Assembly (NCBI RefSeq): GCF_014306105.1
Contig: NZ_JACRVF010000001.1
Span: 620,001-684,000 of the forward strand
Origin: Pontibacter cellulosilyticus
GTDB lineage: Bacteria; Bacteroidota; Bacteroidia; Cytophagales; Hymenobacteraceae
Reading direction: 5' to 3'
DNA length: 64,000 nt
Under the pieces are notes generated by a model. It saw only the letters and a program-made list of their open reading frames with translations. It was not told where the DNA came from and searched no databases. Every line of letters begins with the position of its first letter. The stretch's first letter is position 1. A program made the translations under genes and the position numbers. This document shows positions 1-8,341 of the stretch, piece by piece.

Positions 1-549
1 TAAGGCATACGAAGCAATGTTAAATGGCACACCCAAAAATACATCAGCAGAACGCTGGTACAGCTGGCAAGATAATTTGCCTTCCGCCACATAAAACTGG
101 TAAAATGCATGGCATGGCGGCAGCTTCATGTTTTCTATTTCGGCCACGTTCCAGGCACTCACAATAATGCGTCGGGAATCCGGGTTGTTTTTCAACTGTT
201 TTACTACCTGCATGATCTGATCTATGTGGCGGCCATCCGGTGTAGGCCAGTTGCGCCACTGAGAGCCATACACTGGCCCAAGGTTTCCATTTTCATCAGC
301 CCACTCGTCCCAGATGCTCACGCCATTCTCTTTCAGGTAAGCAATGTTTGTATCGCCTTTCAGAAACCACAGCAACTCATGTATAATAGACTTTAAGTGC
401 ACTTTTTTGGTCGTAACCAGCGGAAAACCCTCTGCCAGGTTAAAGCGCATCTGGTAGCCAAACACACTTAAAGTTCCCGTTCCAGTTCTATCTTCTTTCT
501 TTACCCCATTGTCAAGGATGTGCTGCATTAAGTCTAAATATTGCTTCAT
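1..549 (-). CDS. thyA: Thymidylate synthase, N-terminal 183 residues (cut by window edge)
   Basis: Converts dUMP and methylene-tetrahydrofolate to dTMP and dihydrofolate in the cytoplasm. The reverse strand reads from ATG at 549 through a continuous frame to the left edge. It shows the N-terminal RTGTGT loop near residue 22, the GPVYGSQWR segment and the active-site PPCHAFYQF, with the nucleophilic Cys at residue 146, the same number as in the E. coli enzyme. The C-terminal third lies outside the window. The start follows an AT-rich region with no clear ribosome binding site. The family assignment is secure. A short overlapping reverse frame at 546-731 is not considered a gene. Confidence 0.96.
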   Translation of the reverse strand, partial: MKQYLDLMQHILDNGVKKEDRTGTGTLSVFGYQMRFNLAEGFPLVTTKKVHLKSIIHELLWFLKGDTNIAYLKENGVSIWDEWADENGNLGPVYGSQWRNWPTPDGRHIDQIMQVVKQLKNNPDSRRIIVSAWNVAEIENMKLPPCHAFYQFYVAEGKLSCQLYQRSADVFLGVPFNIASYAL

Positions 550-683
550 GGTTGTTTTGCTTCGTAAAATTTTGTGAGATGATAAAGATAGATCAGTATT
601 AGCAGGATTAAAAGATTGCCAGGATGTTTTCTTTTATAAAATTCACATGGCAATAAGCTATAATTTCCATTCGACATTGGGCA

Positions 684-718
684 ACAAAAAAAGCCTCTTG
701 CTCCTGCAAAAGGCTTTT
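684..718 (-). terminator. Rho-independent terminator of the small secreted protein gene
   Basis: AAAAGCCT (688-695) pairs with AGGCTTTT (711-718), with an inner TTGC/GCAA stem. On the minus strand the stem is followed by a run of T. It lies 20 bases past the stop of the 739-1005 gene. Confidence 0.8.
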
Positions 719-738
719 CCTGAACAAGCAAAGTATAA

Positions 739-1005
739 TTACTGTGCTTTTTTCTCTTCTTTAGCTGCTTCGGCTTTGCCAGCCTCAGGCTTTGCGCAGC
801 AAGATTTAGTTGCTCCTGTGGCAGTTGCCGTTTCCTTGTTCATATGGCAGCTCTCTGCTTTCGCAGCAGCCTTTTTGCTTTTCTTCTTTTTGCCACCGTC
901 TTTTTCAGTGTACTGCATGGTGCATTTACCACCCTCGCAGGCAAGGGCAGGTGCAGCTGATCCTAGTAAGCCAACAAGTGCCAAGGCTAATAATATTTTC
1001 TTCAT
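739..1005 (-). CDS. Small secreted Lys/Ala-rich protein with paired cysteines, unknown function
   Basis: An 88-residue protein. It begins with a clear signal peptide (MKKILLALALVGLLGSAAPALA, cleavage expected after ALA near residue 22). The mature part is short and low-complexity, rich in Lys, Ala and Glu, with cysteines at CEGGKC, SCHM and SCCAK. That spacing could bind a metal or form disulfides in the periplasm. No conserved fold is recognised. It has its own terminator downstream and AAAGGA a few bases before ATG at 1005, so a real, separately transcribed gene is likely. The function is unknown; a periplasmic metal-binding or heavy-metal response role is only a guess from the Cys/His/Met content. 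Confidence 0.7.
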   Translation of the reverse strand: MKKILLALALVGLLGSAAPALACEGGKCTMQYTEKDGGKKKKSKKAAAKAESCHMNKETATATGATKSCCAKPEAGKAEAAKEEKKAQ

Positions 1006-1105
1006 ACGATTCCTTTAAACAAAACAGGTTACCTTTAGTTTTAGAACGTAAATGTACCAATGTGGTGCAATACTACAAATGATCATCATCAGTTATTAAA
1101 TTACC

Positions 1106-3370
1106 TTGAACTATAAAAATTTAAGTTACCTGGTGCTGCTTGTGGTGGCTTTGCTTACAGTGGCCAGTATTTTTTTTGCTTCCCGGCTGCGCTTCGATTA
1201 TAACTTCGATAATTTCTTCCCGAAGGGCGACCCTGACCTGGCTTACTACTTCGATTACCGCGATAAGTTCGGCAATGACAACGATTACCTGCTTATCGGT
1301 ATCGACAACAACAAAAGCCTCTTCGACCAGCAGTTCTTAACAAAAGTTGACAGCCTTACCTCTTTTTTACAACGGCAGCCGAACGTAGAGTCAGTGCTCT
1401 CTCCTACTACGGTTAAAAGCCCCGTTATTGAAGCTTTCGGGTATTTCGAAATTCCATACCTGCACGTAGCTGAGCCGGAGCGTTACGAGCAGGACTCTGT
1501 GGTAATTTACTCCTCCAAAGAGCTGGTAGGCACCCTCTTTTCCGAAGATGCTACCTCTGTTTCGCTCTTTGTACAAACCTCCGACGATCTAGGCAAGCAA
1601 GAAAGCGATACCCTGATCGCAGCTTTAAATCAGAAGCTGGAGCAGCTTAACTTACCCAATTATCACGTTGCCGGCAAAGCCCTGGCGCAGTCGGTGTTTG
1701 TTGAGAAGATGAAGATTGAACTGGCAATTTTTATGTCGGCCTCCATTGTGTTGGTTATACTTTTCCTTTGGATCACATTTCGCACCGCCTGGGGCGTGCT
1801 GGTGCCTTTGCTGGTGGTGCTGCTTTCAGTTATTTGGGCTTTGGGTGTGATGGGGCTGTTTAACAAACCAATTGATATCATGACCGTGCTGCTTCCTACC
1901 ATTATGTTCGTGGTAGGCATGTCTGATGTTATTCATATCCTGTCGCGGTACATGACGGAGATTAGCCACGGGGCAGAAAAAATGCAGGCGCTAAAAGTAA
2001 CGCTGCGCGAGGTTGGCCTGGCTACTTTGCTTACCTCCGTTACTACTGCTGTAGGCTTTCTCACGCTGTTAACCACAGCCATTGTACCTATCCGCAACTT
2101 CGGGCTTTTTACAGCCATTTCCATCGGCCTGGCTTTTATACTTGCTTTCTCGGTGCTGCCGGCCATACTGCTGCTTATTAAAAAGCCAAACCCTATAAAA
2201 GCAAGAAAAGTAAACCTGTCGTGGCCCGTGTTGCTGCGCCGCATGCTAACCTTTGTGTTCAGAAAACCTACCGTCATACTTTCTGTAAGCGCACTGGTTA
2301 CAGTTGTCAGTTTGGTGGGCATCAGCCAGATAAAAGTAGACACTACCTTGCTGGAAGATCTGGGAGACGAAGACCCGATCATACTTGATTTTAAGTATTT
2401 TGAAGAGAAGTTTTCGGGTGTAAGGCCATTTGAACTCCACCTTAAAGCTGCACCAGGTCATACTTTATATGACTATGAAGTACTGAAAGAAATTGAGGAG
2501 ATTGAAAATTACCTTTACTCGACCTACGGCCTAAACTTTATCACTTCGCCTGCCACAGTGGTCAAAACAATAAATCGGGCACAGAACGGAGGATTGAATC
2601 AATATTATACTTTACCGGAGAGCAAGCAGCAGATGCAAAGTATAAAGCGCAGGCTGCAGGCATTTAAGAACCGCAGCGAGTTGCGCAGTGTAGTAACCGC
2701 TGATGCTTTAGAAGGCCGTCTTTCAGGTAAAATGACAGATATCGGTAGCGCAAAAGCTACAGTCCTTAACGATTCCCTCAGAAGTTTTATAGCAGCTAAC
2801 ATCAACCCCAGTTACTTACAAACACGCCTTACCGGAAGCGCCCTGCTCCTCGACAAAAACAACGAGTATGTTACGCTTAACATGATGCAGGGACTGCTGA
2901 TCGCGTTCGGGGTGATTGCAGTGATTGTTGGTATCATTTTCAGGTCGTTGCGGATGGTACTTATCTCGCTGGTTCCCAATATTATTCCATTGCTGATGAT
3001 CGGGGGCATTATGGGCTTCATGGGCATCAACATGACAGTTTCTGTTTCGATTGTATTCACGATAGCCTTCGGTATTGCCGTAGACGACACCATCCACTTC
3101 CTGAGTAAACTAAAGTTGGAACTAGCCGCCGGACGATCACTGCCTTATGCCATTAAACGCACCTTTATATCCGCAGGCAAAGCCATCATCATCACCTCCT
3201 GCATCTTAATGGGAGGCTTTATGACACTTATACTTTCCACCTTTGATGCCACCTATTATGTCGGGTTCTTTGTGGGCCTCACGCTGCTTTTTGCCGTAGT
3301 GGCCGACCTCTACCTGCTGCCCGTCCTGATCCTTTATTTTTACAAACCACCTAAAAAAGTAAAGCTTTAA
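1106..3370 (+). CDS. MMPL/RND-family inner-membrane transporter
   Basis: A 754-residue polytopic protein of the MMPL (RND superfamily) type, which usually exports lipids or hydrophobic molecules using the proton gradient. One N-terminal helix is followed by an extracytoplasmic domain, then a block of five to six helices (about residues 205-365) containing the MFVVGMSDVIHILSR segment. A second periplasmic domain and a second helix block (about 590-750) with FGIAVDDTIHFLSK follow. The two Asp-containing helix motifs occupy equivalent places in the two halves, as expected for this internally duplicated fold. The frame has a stop just upstream and no early ATG, so TTG at 1106 is the likely start. 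The substrate cannot be read from sequence. Confidence 0.88.
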   Translation: MNYKNLSYLVLLVVALLTVASIFFASRLRFDYNFDNFFPKGDPDLAYYFDYRDKFGNDNDYLLIGIDNNKSLFDQQFLTKVDSLTSFLQRQPNVESVLSPTTVKSPVIEAFGYFEIPYLHVAEPERYEQDSVVIYSSKELVGTLFSEDATSVSLFVQTSDDLGKQESDTLIAALNQKLEQLNLPNYHVAGKALAQSVFVEKMKIELAIFMSASIVLVILFLWITFRTAWGVLVPLLVVLLSVIWALGVMGLFNKPIDIMTVLLPTIMFVVGMSDVIHILSRYMTEISHGAEKMQALKVTLREVGLATLLTSVTTAVGFLTLLTTAIVPIRNFGLFTAISIGLAFILAFSVLPAILLLIKKPNPIKARKVNLSWPVLLRRMLTFVFRKPTVILSVSALVTVVSLVGISQIKVDTTLLEDLGDEDPIILDFKYFEEKFSGVRPFELHLKAAPGHTLYDYEVLKEIEEIENYLYSTYGLNFITSPATVVKTINRAQNGGLNQYYTLPESKQQMQSIKRRLQAFKNRSELRSVVTADALEGRLSGKMTDIGSAKATVLNDSLRSFIAANINPSYLQTRLTGSALLLDKNNEYVTLNMMQGLLIAFGVIAVIVGIIFRSLRMVLISLVPNIIPLLMIGGIMGFMGINMTVSVSIVFTIAFGIAVDDTIHFLSKLKLELAAGRSLPYAIKRTFISAGKAIIITSCILMGGFMTLILSTFDATYYVGFFVGLTLLFAVVADLYLLPVLILYFYKPPKKVKL

Positions 3371-3423
3371 TCCAATAAGATGCTCATATTTGCGTGTATA
3401 TTGTGAGACTTAATTTTGGAGTG

Positions 3424-4023
3424 ATGATGAAGAGATTTTTCGTAGCTGCTTTGCTTTGCCTTGGTGTGTTAGGTGCTCAGGCCCAAAATCAGGAGCAGAA
3501 AAAGGTGCAGGAAGATAAGCTTACCAGGCTGATGGAAGAACGTGAGCAGTTGGTAATGGAGTACCAGTTCTACAACCAGCAGAACAGCAATTTCTGGGGC
3601 AAGAAATCTAAAAGTGACCTGCTGAGCATCATCGAAACCCTTAAAAAGATCATCAACAAAGATACACAGCTCATTGCAGCGGTAAAGGAGGCCAGCTTAA
3701 AAAAGATAGCCGAAAGTACGGTGGAGCTGCAGCGCGAAGGTAAGATTGTACGCGAAGACCAGCGTATTATTGATGCCCGTTTCAGCAACCTTCAAAGCCA
3801 GGTAAAAACGCTGCAGTCGCAGATAAAGAAGCGTGAACGCACCATAAAGGAGCTCGAAGACCAGGTTACAGCCTCTTCTGACCTGCGATACGGTAAAGAC
3901 AAAGTGATATCGATAATGGCTGTGGTTTGCTTTATACTGCTGCTGTACGCTGTGTTCCTGCAGGTGCGCTTAAACAAGGCAAAAGCGGCAGCGGTAAAAC
4001 CAAGAGCGCGTAAAAAAGTATAA
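3424..4023 (+). CDS. Signal-peptide protein with coiled coil and C-terminal membrane helix, unknown function
   Basis: About 199 residues. A signal peptide (MMKRFFVAALLCLGVLGAQAQ) is followed by a long charged region rich in Gln, Glu, Lys and Leu heptads (about residues 25-150) that should form a coiled coil. A hydrophobic helix (VISIMAVVCFILLLYAVFLQV) and a short basic tail (KPRARKKV) come last. The topology suggests a periplasmic coiled coil anchored near its C-terminus with the basic tail in the cytoplasm. GTG at 3394 is possible, but GGAG at 3418-3421 points to ATG 3424 or 3427, and these begin directly with the signal peptide. It lies 53 bases after the MMPL gene and could be co-transcribed with it. 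No family is recognised. Confidence 0.72.
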   Translation: MMKRFFVAALLCLGVLGAQAQNQEQKKVQEDKLTRLMEEREQLVMEYQFYNQQNSNFWGKKSKSDLLSIIETLKKIINKDTQLIAAVKEASLKKIAESTVELQREGKIVREDQRIIDARFSNLQSQVKTLQSQIKKRERTIKELEDQVTASSDLRYGKDKVISIMAVVCFILLLYAVFLQVRLNKAKAAAVKPRARKKV

Positions 4024-4095
4024 TCAACAGCCATAAAGCTGAAACAAAATAGCAGATATAACAACCTTCTTACCAATAAGTAGAACATCATAAGG

Positions 4096-4125
4096 AAAGG
4101 CTGGCATGTTAAACCAGCCTTTTTT
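4096..4125 (+). terminator. Rho-independent terminator
   Basis: AAAGGCTGG (4096-4104) and CCAGCCTTT (4114-4122) form a 9-bp stem with a 9-base loop and a run of T. It ends the coiled-coil gene. It also spans the ATG at 4106 of the longest helicase frame, which argues against that start. Confidence 0.85.
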
Positions 4126-4135
4126 GATTAGATAC

Positions 4136-6079
4136 ATGAGCGAAATATTATTAGAACTGAAGCAGGTACAGGAACTGCTTAAAATAGAGCAGGAAGAAGA
4201 CAGGCAACAGTACAAGATCAAAAGTTTGAAAAGCACCATTGCCGAACGCAAGCAAATGGGCTTTTGCTGGTATCCTGTAACCATTGCCAAAGAAGAGATT
4301 GGTTTTGGAAGCAAGGTGGTGATAGAACTGGAGCGGACAAAGGACCGGGACCAGCTGCACCTATTCCAGGCGGGTAAAACGGCTGCACTGTTCAGCAATA
4401 CCGGAGAGCGCCAGACGCTGAACGGAGTTATTGTTGGAATAAAACGCAACAAAGTTATACTTGCCACCAACCGCGAAGACCTGCCTGACTGGGTAGATGA
4501 CGGCAGATTAGGCTTAGACCTTACGTTTGACGAGATGAGCTATCGGGAAATGGAGATAGCCATGAGAAAAGTGATGGAAGCCTATAAAACAAGGCTGGCA
4601 GAGCTGCGCGATATACTCTTAGGTGATGCTCCTGCCCGCTTTACAGATGCTACCATGGATCCTATTGCGGTGCTGAACCCTTCGCAGAACGAGGCAGTCC
4701 GGAAGATTGTGCAGGCAAAGGATGTGGCGATTATACATGGTCCTCCGGGTACAGGTAAAACCACCACCTTAGTGCAGGCTATACTTAAAACACTCGAAAC
4801 ACAACAAAGGCTTTTAGTTACGGCACCATCCAACACTGCTGTAGATCTGCTGACAGAAAAGCTTGCCAACGAAGGCGTCAATGTGATTCGGATCGGTAAT
4901 CCTTCACGCGTGTCGGATGTGCTACTGGAGCATACGCTGGATGCCCAGATCATGAATCACCGCTCTTACAAAAGCCTGAAAGACCATCGTAAAACTGCCG
5001 AAGAGTATAAACGCATGGCTTATCAGTATAAGCGAAAATTCGGGCATGAAGAGCGGGCACAGCGGCAGTTCTTTAAAGCAGAAAGCCACCGCATGCTTGT
5101 GGAGGCAGATCGCATTGAAGAATATATTACAGAAGACCTGCTTAACAATGTGCAGGTGATTACCTGTACGCTAGTGGGCGCAGCCAATAAAGCCATACGC
5201 CATTTGGAGTACGAAACCGTTTTTATTGATGAAGCAGCACAGGCACTGGAACCGGCTTGTTGGGTCCCGATTACAAGAGCTAAGCGCGTAGTGCTGGCAG
5301 GCGACCACTACCAGCTTCCTCCTACTGTTAAATCTTTTGAGGCTGAGAAAGGAGGCCTGGACAAAACGCTGTTTGAGAAATGCATTGAGCGGCAACCCGA
5401 CGTGGCAGTTATGCTGAAGACACAATACCGCATGCACCACCACATCATGGAGTTCTCGAACCAGCAGTTTTACCACAGCGAGCTAATGGCGCACGAAAGT
5501 GTGCACAGCAGCGATCTGCATGAATTTAATTCCCACTTCCCTCCCGGCCTGGCAGTAGAGTTTATTGACACGGCCGGCTGCGGATACAACGAAGTGGTAA
5601 ACCCGGAGGCACAAAGCTCTGCCAACCCCGATGAAGCCGACCTTCTCCTGAACCACCTGGTGCACTTGCTAAAAGGCTATACCCATGCCGACGAAGAAGT
5701 GGAGCACCTGCGCATTGGTGTTATCGCTCCGTATCGCGCCCAGATAAATTACCTGGAGGATAAGATCGAACATGTCCCGCATCTGCACGAACTAAGGCAG
5801 CAACGCCATTTATCGGTGGGTACGGTAGACAGTTTCCAGGGCCAGGAGCGCGATATCATTTACATCAGCATGACGCGCAGCAACGAACAGGGCGAGATAG
5901 GTTTTCTGGCTGATATCCGCCGCATGAACGTAGCCATGACGCGTGCTAAAAAGAAACTGGTAATAGTAGGCGACAGCGCCACCCTGAGTCAGCACCCGTT
6001 TTATGCTGCTTTTTTGAGCTATGCAGAAAGTATACATGCTTACCGCAGCGCCTGGGAGCTTTCTGAACTGATGCCTTAG
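4136..6079 (+). CDS. UPF1/IGHMBP2-like superfamily 1 helicase (DNA2/NAM7 type)
   Basis: A 647-residue ATP-dependent nucleic-acid helicase. The N-terminal coiled coil and small beta-barrel resemble the IGHMBP2 1B domain. Walker A GPPGTGKTTT is near residue 202, motif II DEAAQALEP near 365, the QYRM motif (KTQYRMHH) near 427, motif V SFQGQERD near 565, and motif VI NVAMTRAKKKL near 600. The set and order identify an SF1B UPF1-like enzyme. In bacteria its cellular job (RNA or DNA repair) is not well defined. ATG 4136 is chosen because ATG 4106 lies inside the terminator hairpin of the gene before. Confidence 0.92.
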   Translation: MSEILLELKQVQELLKIEQEEDRQQYKIKSLKSTIAERKQMGFCWYPVTIAKEEIGFGSKVVIELERTKDRDQLHLFQAGKTAALFSNTGERQTLNGVIVGIKRNKVILATNREDLPDWVDDGRLGLDLTFDEMSYREMEIAMRKVMEAYKTRLAELRDILLGDAPARFTDATMDPIAVLNPSQNEAVRKIVQAKDVAIIHGPPGTGKTTTLVQAILKTLETQQRLLVTAPSNTAVDLLTEKLANEGVNVIRIGNPSRVSDVLLEHTLDAQIMNHRSYKSLKDHRKTAEEYKRMAYQYKRKFGHEERAQRQFFKAESHRMLVEADRIEEYITEDLLNNVQVITCTLVGAANKAIRHLEYETVFIDEAAQALEPACWVPITRAKRVVLAGDHYQLPPTVKSFEAEKGGLDKTLFEKCIERQPDVAVMLKTQYRMHHHIMEFSNQQFYHSELMAHESVHSSDLHEFNSHFPPGLAVEFIDTAGCGYNEVVNPEAQSSANPDEADLLLNHLVHLLKGYTHADEEVEHLRIGVIAPYRAQINYLEDKIEHVPHLHELRQQRHLSVGTVDSFQGQERDIIYISMTRSNEQGEIGFLADIRRMNVAMTRAKKKLVIVGDSATLSQHPFYAAFLSYAESIHAYRSAWELSELMP

Positions 6080-6168
6080 TATCAAATATCCCAAAACTCC
6101 AGTATAGATTAGAGGAAGGCACATATTTTTACTACCTTACAAAAATCGAGAAACATAACCTCTAAAAC

Positions 6169-6681
6169 ATGAAAATAGAGAAAAACAAAGTGGTGACGCT
6201 CACCTACGAGCTAAGAATTTTAGACGAAAACGGAGAGCAGAACCTGGTTGAAACAGCCAACGAAGAGCATCCGATGGTATTTATATATGGCATGAGCGGC
6301 TTGCCTGATCAGTTTGAGGATAGTCTGGCTGGCAAGGGCGAAGGTGACACGTTTGATTTTAAATTGGATACAGAAGAAGGCTACGGTGATGTAAATCCTG
6401 ATGCTGTTGTAGATCTGCCAAAGAACGTATTTGAGGTAGAAGGCAGCATTCCAGACAACATGCTGGAAGTTGGTAATTTTATTCCTATGACGGACAGCGA
6501 AGGCAATCAGCTACAGGGTCGTGTGAAAGAGGTTAAGGCAGATGCTGTTACCATGGATTTCAACCACCCGCTTGCCGGCAAAGAGCTATACTTCAAAGGC
6601 AAAGTGGAGAAAGTTCGCGAAGCTACGCAGGAAGAACTTGACCACGGCCACGTGCATGGCGAAGGCGGTGTTCATCACTAG
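6169..6681 (+). CDS. slyD: FKBP-type peptidyl-prolyl isomerase, SlyD family
   Basis: A 170-residue cytoplasmic prolyl isomerase and chaperone. The N-terminal FKBP half has the IYGMSGLPDQFEDSLAGK pattern, in which the chaperone insert-in-flap (IF) domain follows (EEGYGDVNPDAVVDLPKNVF). The FKBP strand VTMDFNHPLAGKELYFKGKV ends the fold. The C-terminus is His-rich (HGHVHGEGGVHH), as in metal-binding SlyD proteins that feed nickel enzymes, although the tail is shorter than in E. coli. The gene stands alone between the helicase gene and a strong terminator. Confidence 0.93.
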   Translation: MKIEKNKVVTLTYELRILDENGEQNLVETANEEHPMVFIYGMSGLPDQFEDSLAGKGEGDTFDFKLDTEEGYGDVNPDAVVDLPKNVFEVEGSIPDNMLEVGNFIPMTDSEGNQLQGRVKEVKADAVTMDFNHPLAGKELYFKGKVEKVREATQEELDHGHVHGEGGVHH

Positions 6682-6715
6682 AATGTAATTGCATAGGATT
6701 AAGTCCTGCAAGTAT

Positions 6716-6747
6716 AAAGCACAGGTATAACGCCTGTGCTTTTTTTA
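6716..6747 (+). terminator. Rho-independent terminator of slyD
   Basis: AAAGCACAGG (6716-6725) and CCTGTGCTTT (6733-6742) form a 10-bp stem with a 7-base loop and a run of T. It lies 35 bases past the slyD stop. Confidence 0.9.
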
Positions 6748-6774
6748 TTTAGTACCAAGTCCAACAACCTCTAG

Positions 6775-6953
6775 CCCCTCCTTATCCAAGGCGGGGAATT
6801 TTACTTAGTCCCTCAATTGCTATCACGTTAGTCAAGGCCTTTACTCAATGTCTTTGTGTAAAGATTTCGGTGGAAGAGAGGTTAAGCAACTGCTACAGAG
6901 ATTATACTTTGGCAGTAGTAACCGCAGAATTCCCCGCCTTGGATAAGGAGGGG
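6775..6953. repeat. REP/MITE-like element with perfect 26-bp terminal inverted repeats
   Basis: Positions 6775-6800 and 6928-6953 are exact reverse complements over 26 bases, beginning CCCCTCCTTATCCAAGG on the left. They enclose 127 bases with no ORF. Pairing continues loosely outside the arms (TAG against CTA-like bases). It fills most of the 327-base gap between slyD and acpH. C-rich CCTTATCCAAGG-type palindromes are common dispersed repeats in Bacteroidota. No transposase is nearby, so this is a non-autonomous or REP-type element. Confidence 0.8.
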
Positions 6954-7008
6954 TTAGGGGTGGTTCGACCCGGTATTGCCATTTATTTTTCAATTCTGTA
7001 AATCCTGG

Positions 7009-7593
7009 TTACAGACCTGGCTTTACCTCCTCTACATACTTTACCAAATCAGGGAAAAATTCTTCAAACTCACCGGCATACAAAGTATAATTCTCCTCTA
7101 ACTCATACACAGCAGTCTCCATACCAGATACAAAAGAAGCGCGCCTGCTCATGCCAGTTAAAGCTCTACCTATGCCTTCCAACTCAGCATATCCGAGTAA
7201 CCAATTGTGGCGCTGCATGTGATCAAAAGTATACTTCATGCGCTCAGGCAACAAGTGTAGCGATTCTCTTACAATACTGTAAACTTTTTCGGAGTAATGC
7301 ACGAGTGGCTCATCAGCATACAACTCAAATCTGCTGGCCAGGAAATGGTCGTAAAAGATGTCAGCAATAACGGGGGCAAACTTGCGGAACTGCGGGCGCA
7401 GACGGGCTTTGGTTTGGGCTACTATTTCATGGGTGTCGGTATAGGTATCGATCAGGCGGTGCAGCTTTATGCCTTTGGCTACCTCAGTGGTATACAGCTC
7501 TACCTGCTTCCCTTTCACTGTGTCAGCAATAAAATTACCTAACAGTAGTTTAGGGTTATCGCCGGATAAATAAGCATGTGCAAGAAAATTCAA
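7009..7593 (-). CDS. acpH: Acyl carrier protein phosphodiesterase (AcpH family)
   Basis: A 194-residue protein starting MNFLAHAYLSGDNPKLLLGN. This is the hallmark of the AcpH/DUF479 family, whose members remove the 4'-phosphopantetheine group from holo-ACP. The HD-like metal site is suggested by FLAHAYLS, GIKLHRLID, IADIFYDHFLA and the C-terminal YELEENY region. Length is typical for the family (about 190-200). It is monocistronic, read toward the 6.8-kb repeat, with no clear hairpin directly after its stop. The family is clear. The enzymatic role is by family membership, and some members may act on other phosphodiesters. Confidence 0.85.
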   Translation of the reverse strand: MNFLAHAYLSGDNPKLLLGNFIADTVKGKQVELYTTEVAKGIKLHRLIDTYTDTHEIVAQTKARLRPQFRKFAPVIADIFYDHFLASRFELYADEPLVHYSEKVYSIVRESLHLLPERMKYTFDHMQRHNWLLGYAELEGIGRALTGMSRRASFVSGMETAVYELEENYTLYAGEFEEFFPDLVKYVEEVKPGL

Positions 7594-7733
7594 AACCGTA
7601 TAGTGCTAATTAGAAGTATAAACAATAACAGACTATAGCTGTTAAACAACATGTACTATGTATAAACACGCAGATAAACCCTTAGTAGTTTAGCCGCGTA
7701 ATCAAAACTCAATGCTACTAAAGTATAAAAACT

Positions 7734-8237
7734 ATGGATAACAATCAGAACAGACAAGAAAGCCTGAACAAACTTATAGATATGATAAAAGACGTAGACA
7801 TCGCCATGATGACTACGATAGATGATGACGGTAGCCTGCGTAGCAGGCCTATGCGTACTCAGGAAGTAAAAGAAGACGGCGTTCTCTGGTTTTTTACGGG
7901 ATACCAGTCCGGCAAATCGCACGAGATAAATGATAATGACGCACACGTTAACCTGAGTTACTCGAACCCAGATGACGAACTGTATGTGTCGGTTTCTGGC
8001 AGGGCAACATTAACAAAGGATAAGCAAAAGATTGATGAGCTGTGGAATCCTGCCTTGAAAGCCTGGTTCCCGAACGGAAAAGATGATCCGAATGTGGGCC
8101 TTATTAAAGTAACTATTGACAAGGCCGAGTATTGGGATGCACCGAACAGCACGCTGGTTCATTTATACGGCATGGCAAAAGCAGCTATAACCGGCGACAA
8201 AGCCAGGCCAGGCGACAACGAAAAGATTAACTTGTAA
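7734..8237 (+). CDS. Pyridoxamine 5'-phosphate oxidase-like general stress protein
   Basis: A 167-residue flavin-binding split-barrel protein of the 'general stress protein 26' type. Recognisable are the N-terminal helix, the strands IAMMTTIDDDGSLRSRPM and GVLWFFTGYQSGKSHEI, the dimer-interface strand VNLSYSN, and the C-terminal KVTIDKAEYWDAPNS block typical of the group. These proteins bind FMN or F420-like cofactors and are linked to stress in other bacteria. They are not the vitamin B6 biosynthetic PdxH. The gene has its own terminator and no co-directional partner. Confidence 0.87.
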   Translation: MDNNQNRQESLNKLIDMIKDVDIAMMTTIDDDGSLRSRPMRTQEVKEDGVLWFFTGYQSGKSHEINDNDAHVNLSYSNPDDELYVSVSGRATLTKDKQKIDELWNPALKAWFPNGKDDPNVGLIKVTIDKAEYWDAPNSTLVHLYGMAKAAITGDKARPGDNEKINL

Positions 8238-8266
8238 GTATAAAAAAGTACCTATAGCTTGAAAGC

Positions 8267-8302
8267 AACACCTGCCAAACATTTCAGTCTGGCAGGTGTT
8301 TT
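8267..8302 (+). terminator. Rho-independent terminator
   Basis: AACACCTGCCA (8267-8277) and TGGCAGGTGTT (8290-8300) form an 11-bp stem followed by TT. It ends the stress-protein gene. Confidence 0.8.
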
Positions 8303-8312
8303 CATGTTTTGC

Positions 8313-8320
8313 TATCTTTG
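8313..8320 (+). promoter_or_regulatory. Candidate -7 promoter element (TAnnTTTG) for the crtA-like gene
   Basis: TATCTTTG matches the Bacteroidota -7 consensus TAnnTTTG, just after the upstream terminator. No good -33 TTG lies at the usual 17-20-base spacing, so this is tentative. If it is used, transcription would begin near 8326 and translation must start later than the TTG at 8309. Confidence 0.35.
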
Positions 8321-8341
8321 TTAAACTTTTACTCTGCTGCC

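Noticed and set aside
546-731. 61-codon reverse frame between thyA and the small secreted protein gene
   Set aside because: It runs through the terminator hairpin at 684-718 and overlaps the thyA start; composition is not protein-like.
4106-4135. Ten-residue N-terminal extension of the helicase
   Set aside because: The ATG at 4106 lies in the loop of a clear terminator for the preceding gene; ATG 4136 is a better start.
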